From assembly GCF_004361885.1 (NCBI RefSeq), contig NZ_SNWH01000019.1, positions 1-48,152 on the forward strand: DNA of 48,152 bases. Reading direction: 5' to 3'. The position numbers and the translations under genes are program-made. Shown here one piece after another: positions 7,607-17,100 of the stretch. This stretch comes from Halomonas ventosae. GTDB taxonomy: Bacteria > Pseudomonadota > Gammaproteobacteria > Pseudomonadales > Halomonadaceae. The notes beneath the pieces were generated by a model. The model had not been told where the DNA came from. It made no database searches and saw only the letters and a list, made by a program, of their open reading frames with translations. Position 1 is the first letter of the stretch. Each line of letters begins with the position of its first letter.

Positions 7607-7987
7607 TCAGTACATCCACTCGCCATCCTGATCGTAGACGGTGCCATAGCCGTCATCGTTGAGGCTAGCTGAGGCTTCTTGGGCTGCTTTGTCATCTATG
7701 CTGGCCGATAGCCCCTGAGCCACACCGCCTGCTACTACGGCCGCTCCTCCGGCTACCTTGCCGGCTCCCCGGGCGATACGCCGCCACCCCTCCTGGGTGG
7801 TGGCCGTTTGGGCAGTGGACTTGGCCATGCCAGCGGCGGAGTCGCGCAGCACGCGCAGCGACTCTGTCGTGCTCGCCCGGGTGTGCCAGCCGTCAGACCA
7901 GCCTTCCTGCTGTCCACCGTCGAGAGCCTTCCGCGCTGCCTGGCGGCCAGCGCTGGCGGCTCGGGTGAGAAGTGATTTCAGCGCCAT
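7607..7987 (-). CDS. Small Ala/Gly-rich protein of unknown function
   Basis: This is a 126-residue protein. The start at 7987 has a strong ribosome-binding site (GGGAGGGA on the minus strand), which argues for a real gene. The N-terminus is basic and helical (ARKALDGG). A small-residue hydrophobic segment, about residues 75-95 (GAGKVAGGAAVVAGGVAQGL), could be a membrane helix or amphipathic helix. The acidic C-terminus ends YDQDGEWMY. It lies convergent to the TraG-like gene, where many ICEs carry a DUF3742 gene, but I see no clear DUF3742 features. I do not recognise its function. Confidence 0.6.
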   Translation of the reverse strand: MALKSLLTRAASAGRQAARKALDGGQQEGWSDGWHTRASTTESLRVLRDSAAGMAKSTAQTATTQEGWRRIARGAGKVAGGAAVVAGGVAQGLSASIDDKAAQEASASLNDDGYGTVYDQDGEWMY

Positions 7988-8053
7988 GGGCGTCCCTCCC
8001 TGGGTACATCAGCCTTTTAGCATAGACGTAGCGCGAGGGAAGCTCCAGTGGGC

Positions 8054-8368
8054 TTAGCCGAGGGATGCGAGGTGCTCGATGGTCTCGGGGTACTTCTGGA
8101 CCAGCCGGATGAGGGTCTTGGCTTGGGCGTTGGGCTTGGCGCGGCCCTGTTCCCAGTTCTCCAGCGTCCTGGGGTTGGTGCGCAGGTACATGGCAAACAC
8201 CGGTCGCGACATATGCAGCTTCTCGCGCAGCGCGATGAGCTCATCGGCAGTGACGTCAGGGACCTCATCCAGAGCGACAGGATGCGAGCGCAGCGTGCGC
8301 TTGCCTTGGCGCTCCTCCGCCAAAGCGTCGAAGCCCTCGACGAGCTCGTCAAAGATGTTGCGGTCCAT
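8054..8368 (-). CDS. XRE-family antitoxin-like transcriptional regulator
   Basis: The protein has 104 residues from the ATG at 8368 (ATG 8374 also possible). The C-terminal half holds a helix-turn-helix (LREKLHMSRPVFAMYLRTNPRTLENWEQ), the pattern of HigA/RelB-associated XRE antitoxins that pair with RelE-like toxins. Such antitoxins repress their own operon. A perfect palindrome lies 30 bases upstream of the start and overlaps a TATACT -10-like element, supporting autoregulation. No toxin gene is found on either side: the upstream DNA is low-complexity and the downstream gene is unrelated. It is therefore an orphan, or a regulator recruited to control neighbouring genes. Confidence 0.8.
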   Translation of the reverse strand: MDRNIFDELVEGFDALAEERQGKRTLRSHPVALDEVPDVTADELIALREKLHMSRPVFAMYLRTNPRTLENWEQGRAKPNAQAKTLIRLVQKYPETIEHLASLG

Positions 8369-8398
8369 GGTCATGTCCTCGTAACGACACCAAAAAGT

Positions 8399-8415
8399 AT
8401 ACGCAATTTGCGTAT
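8399..8415. promoter_or_regulatory. Palindromic operator of the XRE regulator
   Basis: This is a perfect 8+1+8 palindrome (atacgcaa, t, ttgcgtat). On the minus strand it overlaps TATACT at 8401-8396, a good -10 element, although no convincing -35 was found. Its place directly in front of an antitoxin-type gene is as expected for an autoregulatory operator. Confidence 0.7.
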
Positions 8416-8434
8416 GAATTTCGCTGCTGATCAT

Positions 8435-8779
8435 TGCCGCCTTCGCTCGTTGCCAAGAGCCTTAGCAGGAGCGGAGCGGCAAAGGCTGAAAGGCAAAAAA
8501 GCCGGAAGGGAAGGGGGCTCAAGGGGAAGGGGCTTGCCCCTAAAGGCCGGGGAGAGTGCGGACGACAAAGGGAAAGGGCAAAGGCAAAGGGTTGCTGCCG
8601 GCGCTGGTCGTTTCTCACCCTGTCGTGGCGCCGCTTGCTTGAAGCGGCGCTGCAGAAAGAAACCGCAGCTTTTGCAGAAAGCCTCCTACCTAACTCACTG
8701 ATTCTGCTGTTTTTGCACTATGCGCTTCCCCTACGTCGGCGCACCTGTGCAGAATGAAGCGCTGTCTGCATCTACCGAC
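8435..8779. other. Low-complexity intergenic stretch without a gene
   Basis: Between the XRE operator and the DUF4236 gene the plus strand is purine-rich, with imperfect repeats of short units such as aaaggc, gggaa and aaggggc near 8480-8590. No reading frame has plausible protein character or a ribosome-binding site. A toxin partner for the XRE gene would be expected here and is absent. The stretch may hold the promoter of the DUF4236 gene, but none is convincing. Confidence 0.5.
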
Positions 8780-8791
8780 AAGGAGGTCGCC

Positions 8792-10021
8792 GTGGGATTT
8801 CGCTTCCAGCGCCGTATCACCCTCGCGCCGGGTATCCGCCTCAATCTGAGCAAGCGGGGCCTCGGGCTTTCGGTGGGCCCGCGGGGCGCGAGCCTCAGCG
8901 TGGGGCCAAGGGGCGTGCACGGCCACGCGGGCATTCCCGGCACCGGGCTCGCCTATCGCCAGAAGCTCAACGCCCGGAGCCGTTCGGCTGGGCGGGGAAG
9001 CAGCGGCGCCGGCCGCGCAAGCCCCGCGGGGAGCCTGGAGGCGCTGCTGGCTCAGGGCGAGTCGCTGCCCATCCGGCTGGATATCGACGGTGATGGCGGC
9101 ATCCACTATGCCCACGGTGACGGCACGCCGATGAGCGACGACGAGGCCCGGGTGCTGCGGCGTCATGCCGGAGACTCTCTGCGCGAGCAGCTGGCTCAGC
9201 ACTGCGAGCGCCTCAACGCCGACTTGGATCGCCTGGGGCGGCTCCACGAGGAGACGCCCCACCCGGATATCACCGGCTACGTCACCCGAGACTTCGCCGA
9301 GGCGCCGCCGGCGCCACCGGCGCTGCGTCAGCCCGCCGTGTGGCAGCGGCTGTGGCCCCCCGCCAGGCGGCGCGTCGAGGAGGAGAACCTGCGCCGGCAA
9401 GCGGCCTTTGATGAGGCCTATCGTGACTGGGAGTGGCGCAAGGCGACGCACGACGAAGCGGAGTTCGCACGCCACCTTCGTGAGGGAGAAGGCGTGCTTC
9501 ACGACCCGGACGCCATGGAGCAGACGCTGCGTGAACGTCTGGAGGAGATCAACTGGCCCCGTGAAACCGCCATCGACTTCGACCTCGGCAGCGACGTCAG
9601 CACCATTGCCGTGGATATCGACCTCCCCTGTGGCGACGAGATGCCCGACCGCTACTGGACCATGCCCGCCAAGCAGATCAGGCTCACGCCCCGCCGGCTC
9701 AGCGACACCCGGCAGCGTGAGCTCTATCGAGATCACGTCCACGGCATCGCCTTTCGCGTGCTGGGCGCGGTGTTCGCACGCCTGCCCGCCGTGCAGGAGG
9801 CGAGAATCTCCGGCTATCGCCAGATCACCGACCAGGCCACCGGCGGTGAGCGCGACCAGTACCTGTTCAGCGTGAAGGTTACTCGCGAGCAGTGGAGCAG
9901 GATCCACTTCGACAGACTGGACCAGGTTGATCCGGTAGCGGCCATGGAGGCCTTTACCCTGCGCCGCGACACGACCAAGACCGGCATCTTCCGCGACATC
10001 GAGCCCTTCAAGCTGGTGTAG
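8792..10021 (+). CDS. DUF4236 domain-containing protein
   Basis: The protein has 409 residues from a GTG at 8792, which is preceded by a near-perfect AAGGAGG; the longer frame lacks this. The first 60 residues match DUF4236 ([43 protein letters not shown]), a small beta-rich domain of unknown function. The rest is a mixed, charged region with a helical stretch at about 215-265 and no motif I recognise. It stands upstream of the defence operon on the same strand with a gap of 132 bases, so it may be an accessory gene or an independent cargo gene. DUF4236 proteins are common on mobile DNA. Confidence 0.75.
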   Translation: MGFRFQRRITLAPGIRLNLSKRGLGLSVGPRGASLSVGPRGVHGHAGIPGTGLAYRQKLNARSRSAGRGSSGAGRASPAGSLEALLAQGESLPIRLDIDGDGGIHYAHGDGTPMSDDEARVLRRHAGDSLREQLAQHCERLNADLDRLGRLHEETPHPDITGYVTRDFAEAPPAPPALRQPAVWQRLWPPARRRVEEENLRRQAAFDEAYRDWEWRKATHDEAEFARHLREGEGVLHDPDAMEQTLRERLEEINWPRETAIDFDLGSDVSTIAVDIDLPCGDEMPDRYWTMPAKQIRLTPRRLSDTRQRELYRDHVHGIAFRVLGAVFARLPAVQEARISGYRQITDQATGGERDQYLFSVKVTREQWSRIHFDRLDQVDPVAAMEAFTLRRDTTKTGIFRDIEPFKLV

Positions 10022-10153
10022 CACCCCGACTCTCAGTTCCCCTTACCCATCCGTCGCGGCTGGCGTAACATGGCGTGCAAAGAGCCATAAACGAGCCGGC
10101 CAGGGCTCCAGGCCTCGTGGAGGCAGCTCTGGCGCCACTGCAGGGAGCAACCG

Positions 10154-13100
10154 ATGCGCGACGTTCTATCCACCTGTCAGCCACGCCCCGAGATCCTGGC
10201 GGGCACCTTCAACCCTGAGATCTTCACCGCCAGCCTGAGCAAGGTGCTGGGTGACTATCGTAAGGGGGAAGCTCGTGAGGGAGCCGTGTCGCTCTACTCC
10301 GATCCGGTGGCCTTTTTCCGCGATGCCACGCACCCGACCCAGGGGTTGTGCACCATCCTGGACAACGCCTTGGCAAGGCTGACCAACGGTGACCTGTCGC
10401 GCCCGGCCATGCAGCGTCTCGATACCGCCTTCGGGGGCGGCAAGACCCACACCCTGATCGCTCTGGCCCACGCCGCCATGCAGGGGCAGCCGCTGGCTGA
10501 GCACATGACCGGCATCCTCGCTCCCGAGCGCTTGCCGGCACCGGGCCAGGTGCAGGTGGTCGGCATTATCGGCGACACCGTGGATACCCTGCGAGAAACC
10601 GCCGGTGGCGCTTCGCCCAAGCCCAACACCCTGTGGTGGATGATCGCCCAGCAGACGCTTTCCACCGAGCAGCAGGCCTCCATCCAGTCGCGCCTGGATG
10701 ACGCCTCGGCGCCGGCTTCAGATGAGTTCTTCGATACGCTGTTCGGCGACCGGCCGACGCTGATCATCATTGACGAAATCGCCCAGTACCTCTCGCGCAT
10801 GGAGGCGGCCTTCCCGGGTGTAGGGGCCGAGCAGTCGGCGGCCTTCCTGATGTCGCTCTCCACCTATGCGGCAGGCAGAGCCAATGTCTCGGTAGTGCTG
10901 AGCCTGGCCTCTGCCACCAATGCCTTCGGCGATTTCAACAAACTGATCCGCAAGCTGCAGTCCACCCACAGCATGAGCTCGGCCGAGGCCGAGGCTGTGG
11001 TGCGCGAGGCGCAGCGTGGCGTGCTGGACGTGGTCAACCGAACCTCGGAGGCCACCACCCCGGTGCAGGAGGGGGATCTCTCTCGCATCATGGCCAAGCG
11101 CTTGTTTGTTTCCGTGGATCATGCGGCAGCTAGTGAAGTGGCCTCGGCATTTATCGAGACCTACCGCCAGGCTGGTACCGATCTTCCTGCCGGTGCCAAT
11201 GACCCGCAGCTGCATGATCGTCTGGTGGCGCACTATCCGTTCCACCCCACGCTGATCGAGTTTCTCTCAGAGGAGCTGGCCCAGGTGGAGAGCTTCCAGG
11301 GCACCCGCGGCTTGCTGCGTACCCTGGCGCGCGCCGTGCGCCGTATCTGGGAGGCGAAGCTGGCGATTCCGCTGATCCAGACCGGCCATATCGACCTCTC
11401 GGACAGCACCATCCGCAACGAGCTGCTGGGCAAGACCGAGAACAGCGATCTCGTCCCCGTGCTGGATTCCGACATCAGCAAGGCCTCCGGCACCCAAGCC
11501 ACCAGCCGCACTGTGGCTGGCGAGCTGGATGCCGCCAACCCTCATCCGGATGGCTACCCGGTGCATGAGTGGGCCTGGCGTGCGGTTTTCCTGCACAGCC
11601 TGATCGGCCGCGGCGGAGGCCTGCAAGATGAGAAGTTCGGTATCGACATCACCTCGGCGGTCTATGAAATGGCCTCGCCGGCCATCAAGCCCGCTACCGT
11701 GCGCTCGGCGCTGGAAACCATCGAGCGAGAGGCTAACTACCTGCGTGAGCGCAATGGGCGCCTCTACGCCGATACCGTGCCGACTCTCAACAACATTCTG
11801 CGCCGCATCGAAGGCAACGTCGCTCATGCCGAAGCGATGACGCGGGTCGAGCAGGTGGTGCGCAGCCTGATCAAGGGCTCCTCTGTGTTCGATGTTCACC
11901 CCAACATCGATGACAGCGAAGGCATCCCCGACAAGACCCCTAAGCCACAGCTGGGCATCCTCGCCTTCGAGGTGGAAGAGATGGACCCGGCGCGCTTCAT
12001 CGAGCGGCGCGGTGACGCGGTGCGTCAGTACCAGAACCAGGTCTTCCTGCTGGCCCCCAGCACTACCCACATTGCGGGTACCACCTGGACAGAGTCACGC
12101 ACCCACCAGGAGCACCGAACCCGGCAGAACATCCTCACCCTGGCGCGCAAGGCGATTTCCCTGGAGCGCCTCAAGGAGAACCCCGAGAACTGGGGCGTCA
12201 GCCATGAGCAGCTGCAGAAGGGCGAGTTCAAGGATCGCGCCGCCAAGAGTCCGGCCGAGCTGCGCACCGCCATCGATGAAAGCTACCGCTTCCTGATCTA
12301 CCCGGGGCGTGAGGGCGGTCGCGTGGTGGTCCGCGATCTCGGTAAGCGGGGCACGGGCCCGACCGCGGGCGGCTCCGGCGGTATGCACCTGGAGGATGCC
12401 ATTCTTAAGCAGCTGGCTGATGAGGGAGAGCTGATCACCGACGAGCGCGCCTCCACGGCAGAGGCCATCACTCTTTTGGGGAAGCTGTTCTTCGATAGCC
12501 TCAAGCAAGTCAACGTCAGCGACTTGATCGAGCGCTTCGCGACTCGCCGGAACTGGCCGATCCTGCAGCGACCGGCGCTATTGGCGACCGTGCTGGTAGA
12601 GGGTGCCAAGCGCAGCAGCTGGTGCCTGGGCCATATGCCCGACAAGAACAGTCACAAACCCGATGACCTTTACCACAAGGACAATCAGCCGCCTCTTACG
12701 GTGGAGCCGCTGGAGAACGGTGGGGAAGGCTGGATCCTCTGCACCAAGGAGCATGCCAAGCAGCTGGGCTGGCTGGAGAGCATTGTCCGCGACCCCAACA
12801 CCGTAGGCCCTTGGGTAGAGCAGACCATCGAGAGCCGTGAGCAGGTAGATATCGCTCAATTGGAGCGATATCTGGAGCAGGACCATGACCGAGTCGATGG
12901 TCAAGTGCTTCAGCAACAGCTAAATAACCTGCTCGCTACGAAAAAGCTGGTCGCTTTTCCCAAAGAAGCTTTCGATGAAAATGGGGATGCGGACCCAGAG
13001 CAGGCAATGACCGGCGATACAGTGCCTCTTGGTGGCGTGTCAGACGGGATTGCTGTCACCTACCGATACGCGCAAGAAAGGGGGTGGTTGCTCCAACCCA

Positions 13101-13420
13101 AGGTTGAGGTGCGCAACTTTCTGCTGCGTACGCCCGAGAAAATCAAGCAGCTGTTCAACCTGCTCTCCGGCACTGGACTGGCCCAGTCGAAGACCGAGGT
13201 GCAGACTGTTCAGATCGGCGCGGAAACCCCTGATAAGGGCCGCTTTCAGCTGATCCTCGGCCCGACCACAGTAGGCGCCCTGGTCGAGAGCCGAGCGCTT
13301 TTTTCGGCGTTGAACAGCCGCCTGAAGTTCAACACCGAGCAGCATCAGGTACGCCTGACGCTGGGTGAGCTGGACCCGAACTGCAAGTTCACCAAGATGC
13401 TAGAGCAACTGGAAGGATAA
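10154..13420 (+). CDS. DUF499 family AAA ATPase of a DNA-modification defence system
   Basis: This is a 1088-residue P-loop ATPase. Walker A is FGGGKTH (residues 93-99) and Walker B is LIIIDE (ending D207-E208), with QYLSRME following, as in DUF499 ATPases distantly related to Cdc6/ORC-like AAA proteins. The long C-terminal part (from about residue 560) is a substrate or partner platform without a recognised catalytic motif. DUF499 proteins are repeatedly found beside DUF1156 methyltransferases and large helicases in defence islands; they are thought to power DNA recognition or translocation, but the mechanism is not known to me. The start at 10154 follows AGGGAG. It is the first gene of the eight-gene operon, and the next gene starts nine bases after it. 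A perfect 11-bp inverted repeat lies inside the gene (12847-12873). Confidence 0.88.
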   Translation: MRDVLSTCQPRPEILAGTFNPEIFTASLSKVLGDYRKGEAREGAVSLYSDPVAFFRDATHPTQGLCTILDNALARLTNGDLSRPAMQRLDTAFGGGKTHTLIALAHAAMQGQPLAEHMTGILAPERLPAPGQVQVVGIIGDTVDTLRETAGGASPKPNTLWWMIAQQTLSTEQQASIQSRLDDASAPASDEFFDTLFGDRPTLIIIDEIAQYLSRMEAAFPGVGAEQSAAFLMSLSTYAAGRANVSVVLSLASATNAFGDFNKLIRKLQSTHSMSSAEAEAVVREAQRGVLDVVNRTSEATTPVQEGDLSRIMAKRLFVSVDHAAASEVASAFIETYRQAGTDLPAGANDPQLHDRLVAHYPFHPTLIEFLSEELAQVESFQGTRGLLRTLARAVRRIWEAKLAIPLIQTGHIDLSDSTIRNELLGKTENSDLVPVLDSDISKASGTQATSRTVAGELDAANPHPDGYPVHEWAWRAVFLHSLIGRGGGLQDEKFGIDITSAVYEMASPAIKPATVRSALETIEREANYLRERNGRLYADTVPTLNNILRRIEGNVAHAEAMTRVEQVVRSLIKGSSVFDVHPNIDDSEGIPDKTPKPQLGILAFEVEEMDPARFIERRGDAVRQYQNQVFLLAPSTTHIAGTTWTESRTHQEHRTRQNILTLARKAISLERLKENPENWGVSHEQLQKGEFKDRAAKSPAELRTAIDESYRFLIYPGREGGRVVVRDLGKRGTGPTAGGSGGMHLEDAILKQLADEGELITDERASTAEAITLLGKLFFDSLKQVNVSDLIERFATRRNWPILQRPALLATVLVEGAKRSSWCLGHMPDKNSHKPDDLYHKDNQPPLTVEPLENGGEGWILCTKEHAKQLGWLESIVRDPNTVGPWVEQTIESREQVDIAQLERYLEQDHDRVDGQVLQQQLNNLLATKKLVAFPKEAFDENGDADPEQAMTGDTVPLGGVSDGIAVTYRYAQERGWLLQPKVEVRNFLLRTPEKIKQLFNLLSGTGLAQSKTEVQTVQIGAETPDKGRFQLILGPTTVGALVESRALFSALNSRLKFNTEQHQVRLTLGELDPNCKFTKMLEQLEG
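12847..12873. repeat. Perfect inverted repeat inside the DUF499 gene
   Basis: Eleven-base arms (12847-12857 and 12863-12873) flank a 5-nt loop, in the codons for about residues 899-907 of the ATPase. A perfect stem of this length is unusual in GC-rich coding DNA. The surrounding 200 bases are also less GC-rich than the rest of the gene. It could be an mRNA hairpin, an internal protein-binding site or chance. Confidence 0.5.
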
Positions 13421-13429
13421 TCACCGCCG

Positions 13430-14062
13430 ATGGCCACTACCGCAAAGAAGGCGGCCCCCCGCGCGCGCCGCAAGAGTCACCAGGCCGATGAGGCGCAGCT
13501 GGCTAAATTGGCCAAACGCTCACCCTATGTGCTGCGCCTGACGCGCCACAAGGACCTGCCGCCGCCGGTGCTGATCATCAAGGAGCGCATCGCCCCGGAG
13601 GACCGCGACGACATCGAAGGGCTCACCAACCCGCGCGCCAAGCACGTGGAGCGCGGCACCCTGCATGGTGATAGCGTGCGCGCCTGCCTGCCGGTGCTCA
13701 AGCGTATCCTGGAGGAGGTGAAGGATGAGCAAGGAATTCCTCTGGGCCTGGAGAGCTATATGTCTGCCCAGGGGCTCAAACGGAGTGATCTAAACTTCCC
13801 CCTGGATGAGGCCGCCGGCGCCCGCCTGGCGCTATTTTTCCGCCTGCAGAGCAAGGTGAAGGACGTCGACCGCATCGAGCTGATCGGCCGCCGGGTAGCG
13901 ATGTTCTCCCGGGAGGAGGCCGTCTACTGGCTGGCCAACGTCACCACCGCCGACCCCGCGCTGCGCAGCTGGGCCACCAGCGGGCTGCGCATGCTGCTGT
14001 GTGGCGAGGCCGGCGACAAGCGGGTGCCACGCATCCTGGAGAAAGTGCGTGCCCGTGGCTGA
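13430..14062 (+). CDS. Conserved small protein between DUF499 and DUF1156 genes, function unknown
   Basis: This is a 210-residue, strongly basic protein. The N-terminal 25 residues are Lys/Arg/Ala-rich (KKAAPRARRKSHQ) and look disordered and nucleic-acid-binding. The core has VLIIKERIAPEDRDDIEGL, HVERGTLHGDSVRACLPVLKRIL and a C-terminal segment with YWLANVTT. It starts nine bases after the DUF499 stop, with AAGGA upstream, so it is co-translated with the ATPase. In related clusters a small DUF3780 protein fills this position, but I see no clear DUF3780 signature. It is probably a structural or target-binding partner of the ATPase or methylase; that is inference. Confidence 0.8.
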   Translation: MATTAKKAAPRARRKSHQADEAQLAKLAKRSPYVLRLTRHKDLPPPVLIIKERIAPEDRDDIEGLTNPRAKHVERGTLHGDSVRACLPVLKRILEEVKDEQGIPLGLESYMSAQGLKRSDLNFPLDEAAGARLALFFRLQSKVKDVDRIELIGRRVAMFSREEAVYWLANVTTADPALRSWATSGLRMLLCGEAGDKRVPRILEKVRARG

Positions 14063-14080
14063 GCACTGACACAGCAGCTG

Positions 14081-14161
14081 CTTGGCGGGTGTCGCCAGGC
14101 AAGCAAGGTAACTGGGCGCTTTGCGCCGCCGACATCATCAGCCAGGCCAGCCGCCTGGCTG
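14081..14161 (+). promoter_or_regulatory. Three consecutive stem-loops in the methylase leader
   Basis: Between the stop at 14062 and the methylase ATG at 14185 there are three stems: 14081-14099 (7 bp including one G-T pair), 14115-14127 (5 bp, loop ttt) and 14139-14161 (9 bp perfect, loop cagcc). The last ends 23 bases before the ATG and is followed by a short T-rich run. This is the only long gap within the operon. The structures could attenuate or process the mRNA and so set methylase dosage; that is inference. Confidence 0.5.
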
Positions 14162-14184
14162 TCGCTTTACAAGGAAGCAGCACC

Positions 14185-17100
14185 ATGGATTTCAGCAACG
14201 ACCAGCGCCTGATCGAAGCCGGCTTTCCCTGCCACCAGGTGGGGGCGGAGACGCGCCGTGAGCGCGATACTGGTAAGCAACCACCTACTTCTAGACTACA
14301 TGTCTGGTGGGCGCGTCGTCCTTTAACCCCTAGCCGCGCAGCCATCTTGGCGTCCCTGCTGCCTGCCGATGCTGACCCCGAGCAGTTTATTCGTGATTTG
14401 GGGATCGTGCGGTGGCAGGCAAAGTTAGGCGAGCAGCGCTGGACTCTGGCGAGTGAAACCATAACCACGCGCATCCATCAGGAGGATAATGGCAGTTGGG
14501 TATTGCCCGTCGACAAGACTGTGCTCAAGGCAGTGGAAAAGGAGCAGCAGCGCCGTGAGGCCTGCCGCGAAATGGTCGATCAGCTGGAGCAGGCTAGCCC
14601 CGAATTTCAGCAAGACCCCGTGGTACAGGGCTGGAAATTAGATATCCAGGAGCTGCCCACCATGGGCGTCTATGTTGGAGCCAAGCTTGAAGTTTTGCCA
14701 GTTACAGCTGATCCAGCTGGCGTTACTGAAAAGCTTGAATTTGCCAAGCGAGCTGACGTCAAGAAAGCCCTTGGTAAAGCCATTCGCTGGGACCCGGAAG
14801 ACTCCTACGGCTATTCCCGTGCCTTTGCCACGCCGATTCAGCCGCTGCCAGAGAGTGAGCGCAAGGTGGTGCTGGACCCCACCTCGGGTGGGGGGTCCAT
14901 TCCCTTCGAGGCACTGCGCCTCGGCCATAAGGTCATCGCCAATGAGCTCAATCCAGTTGCCAGCGTTATTCTCAAGGCTACGTTGGATTACCCTGCTCGC
15001 TTTGGTGAAAGCCTGCTCGGTGATCTTGAGAAGTGGGGAGGCGAGCTGAAAAAAATAGTAGAGTCCAAGATGGCTCCATTTACCCCGTTTGGGAAAATTC
15101 CTGGCAATGAAATCTCCAAGCTGGAAGTGTGTTTGCAAAAAAACCCAGAACTAGTTGGGGAGTATACGGATGAATATGATCAGCAAGGGCTGCTTTATTG
15201 CAGACAGGTAGCCTGTCCTCACTGCGGAGGTGATGCGCCGCTGCTTAATTCCTTATGGCTGTCCAAGAAAGGGGAGTCATGTGGGGTGGCGATCAAGCCT
15301 CAGCCCGACAAGACAGTGCGCTTCGAGCCCTTTGAGGTGACAGCAGGCAACCGTGGACCCAACGGAGAAGACCTGGATGCTGGTACCGTAACCCGCGGTG
15401 TAGGCCAATGTGTTCACTGTCATCAGGCGATCTCGGGTGATGAAATCAAACGCCAGGCACGTGGCGAGTCTGAACATGGTAAGTGGCAGGATATTCTCTA
15501 TGCTGTAGTGGGCGTGCGCATTGAACCTAAGCTGGACAAGCATGGCAATTTGCAGCGCTTTGCCTCAGGCGAGCGTAAGGGAGAGATCAAGACCCAGAAA
15601 GTACGCTACTTCCGTGCACCGACCGAAATAGATCTACAGGCACTGCAGTCGGCAGAGTGTGAGCTTGAAGAGCGGCGCGTGGATTTTGAGATGAAAGGGC
15701 TTGTGCCTAATGAGCCTTTTCCCCAAGGTAACGATATGCGTCCAATTAACTATGGGATGCCAACATGGGCGGATATGTTTACCCCGCGCCAGCTGCTTGG
15801 CCATCTGACTGCGATGGAGGCGCTACAGGATGCGAAGCCGAGGATTTTAGAGGAGCTTGGCAAGGAGCGAGGGTGTGCAGTTATTACATATTTGCAGCTC
15901 GGTATCGACAAGTTTGTTGATTATAATAGCCGGCAGACACGTTGGATTCAGCAGCGCGGCCAGGTCTCCGGGACTTTTGGGCGTCATGACTTTTCACTAA
16001 AGTGGACGTTTGGAGAGATGGTTTTTTCGGGGCCGTCATCGGGTTTTTCTTGGGCGCAGAAATCAGTTTATGAGGCTTTGAGTGAGATAATAAGGCTGGT
16101 TGATCCTGTCCATAAAATTCATGGTGGCGATACTGCTGGCGGCCTGATACAGTTTAAGGGAACTGCAGCTGACATTAGTGGATTGGAATGCTCTTCAGTC
16201 GATGCTGTTGTAATGGACCCTCCGTATTATGATAATGTCCAGTATAGTGAGCTTTCCGACTTTTATTATGTTTGGCAGAAGCGCTCACTAGCCGATCTCT
16301 ACCCGGAATGGTTCGATGATGAAGTGACCGATAAAGCTTCTGAAGCTGTAGCCAATCCTGCGCGTGATGGTTCAGCCAAAAGTGCCAAGGCTCGCTACGA
16401 GGAGCTGATGCAGGGCATCTTTGCCGAGAGCAAGCGGGTGCTCAAGCAGGATGGCATCATGACGCTGATGTTTACCCACAAGAGCTCCGATGCCTGGGAA
16501 ACTCTGACCAACTCCCTGATTCAAGCTGGTTGGGATATCACGGGGACTTATCCTGTCGATTCCGAATTCGGCGCGTCTACTCACCAACTCAATCTCGCCG
16601 CTGCGGCCTCCACCATCTTTATCGCCTGCCGCCCAGCGGATCGCGGTGATCGTGAACCCTCCAGTTGGGCCTACGAGGTCAAGGGCAAGCTGGAAGCTGC
16701 GGTACGTGAAGGTCTGGGCGAATTCGAGCGCCTCAAGCTCAACCCCGTGGACCGTATGATCGCCTCCTGGGGCCGTGCCCTGCGTGTCTACTCCGCCCAC
16801 TGGCCGGTACAGGATGGCGACGATGAGGTGCCGCCCACCCGCGCCATGCAGGAAGCGGCTCGCGTGGTGGCAGAAGAAGAGGTCAGCCGCCTTTCCGGTG
16901 GCTTGGTCACCGTCGACGACCTGGACGCCGAATCTCGCCTGGCTGTGATCGCCCTCGGCATCAACGGCCTCGGCGACTTCGCCTTCGATGACGCGCTGCA
17001 GATGAGCCGCTCGCTCAACTTCCGCCTGCAGAATCGCAACGGCAACTACCGCGTCAGCGACGACATGGTGGCCTATGCCAACGTCGGCGAAGACGAGCGT

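Noticed and set aside
8435..8779. A toxin gene partnering the XRE antitoxin
   Set aside because: No frame here resembles RelE/HigB toxins; the available frames are low-complexity.
8690..10024. 444-aa open frame on the minus strand
   Set aside because: It is the antisense of the DUF4236 gene. In GC-rich DNA long antisense frames are common; the plus strand has a recognised domain and a near-perfect ribosome-binding site.
11267..12070. 267-aa minus-strand frame inside the DUF499 gene
   Set aside because: It is a shadow of a gene with intact Walker motifs, with no ribosome-binding site or family match.
13430..14062. Assignment of the 210-aa protein to DUF3780
   Set aside because: The position fits, but the sequence does not show the start or motifs I associate with that family, so no name was given.
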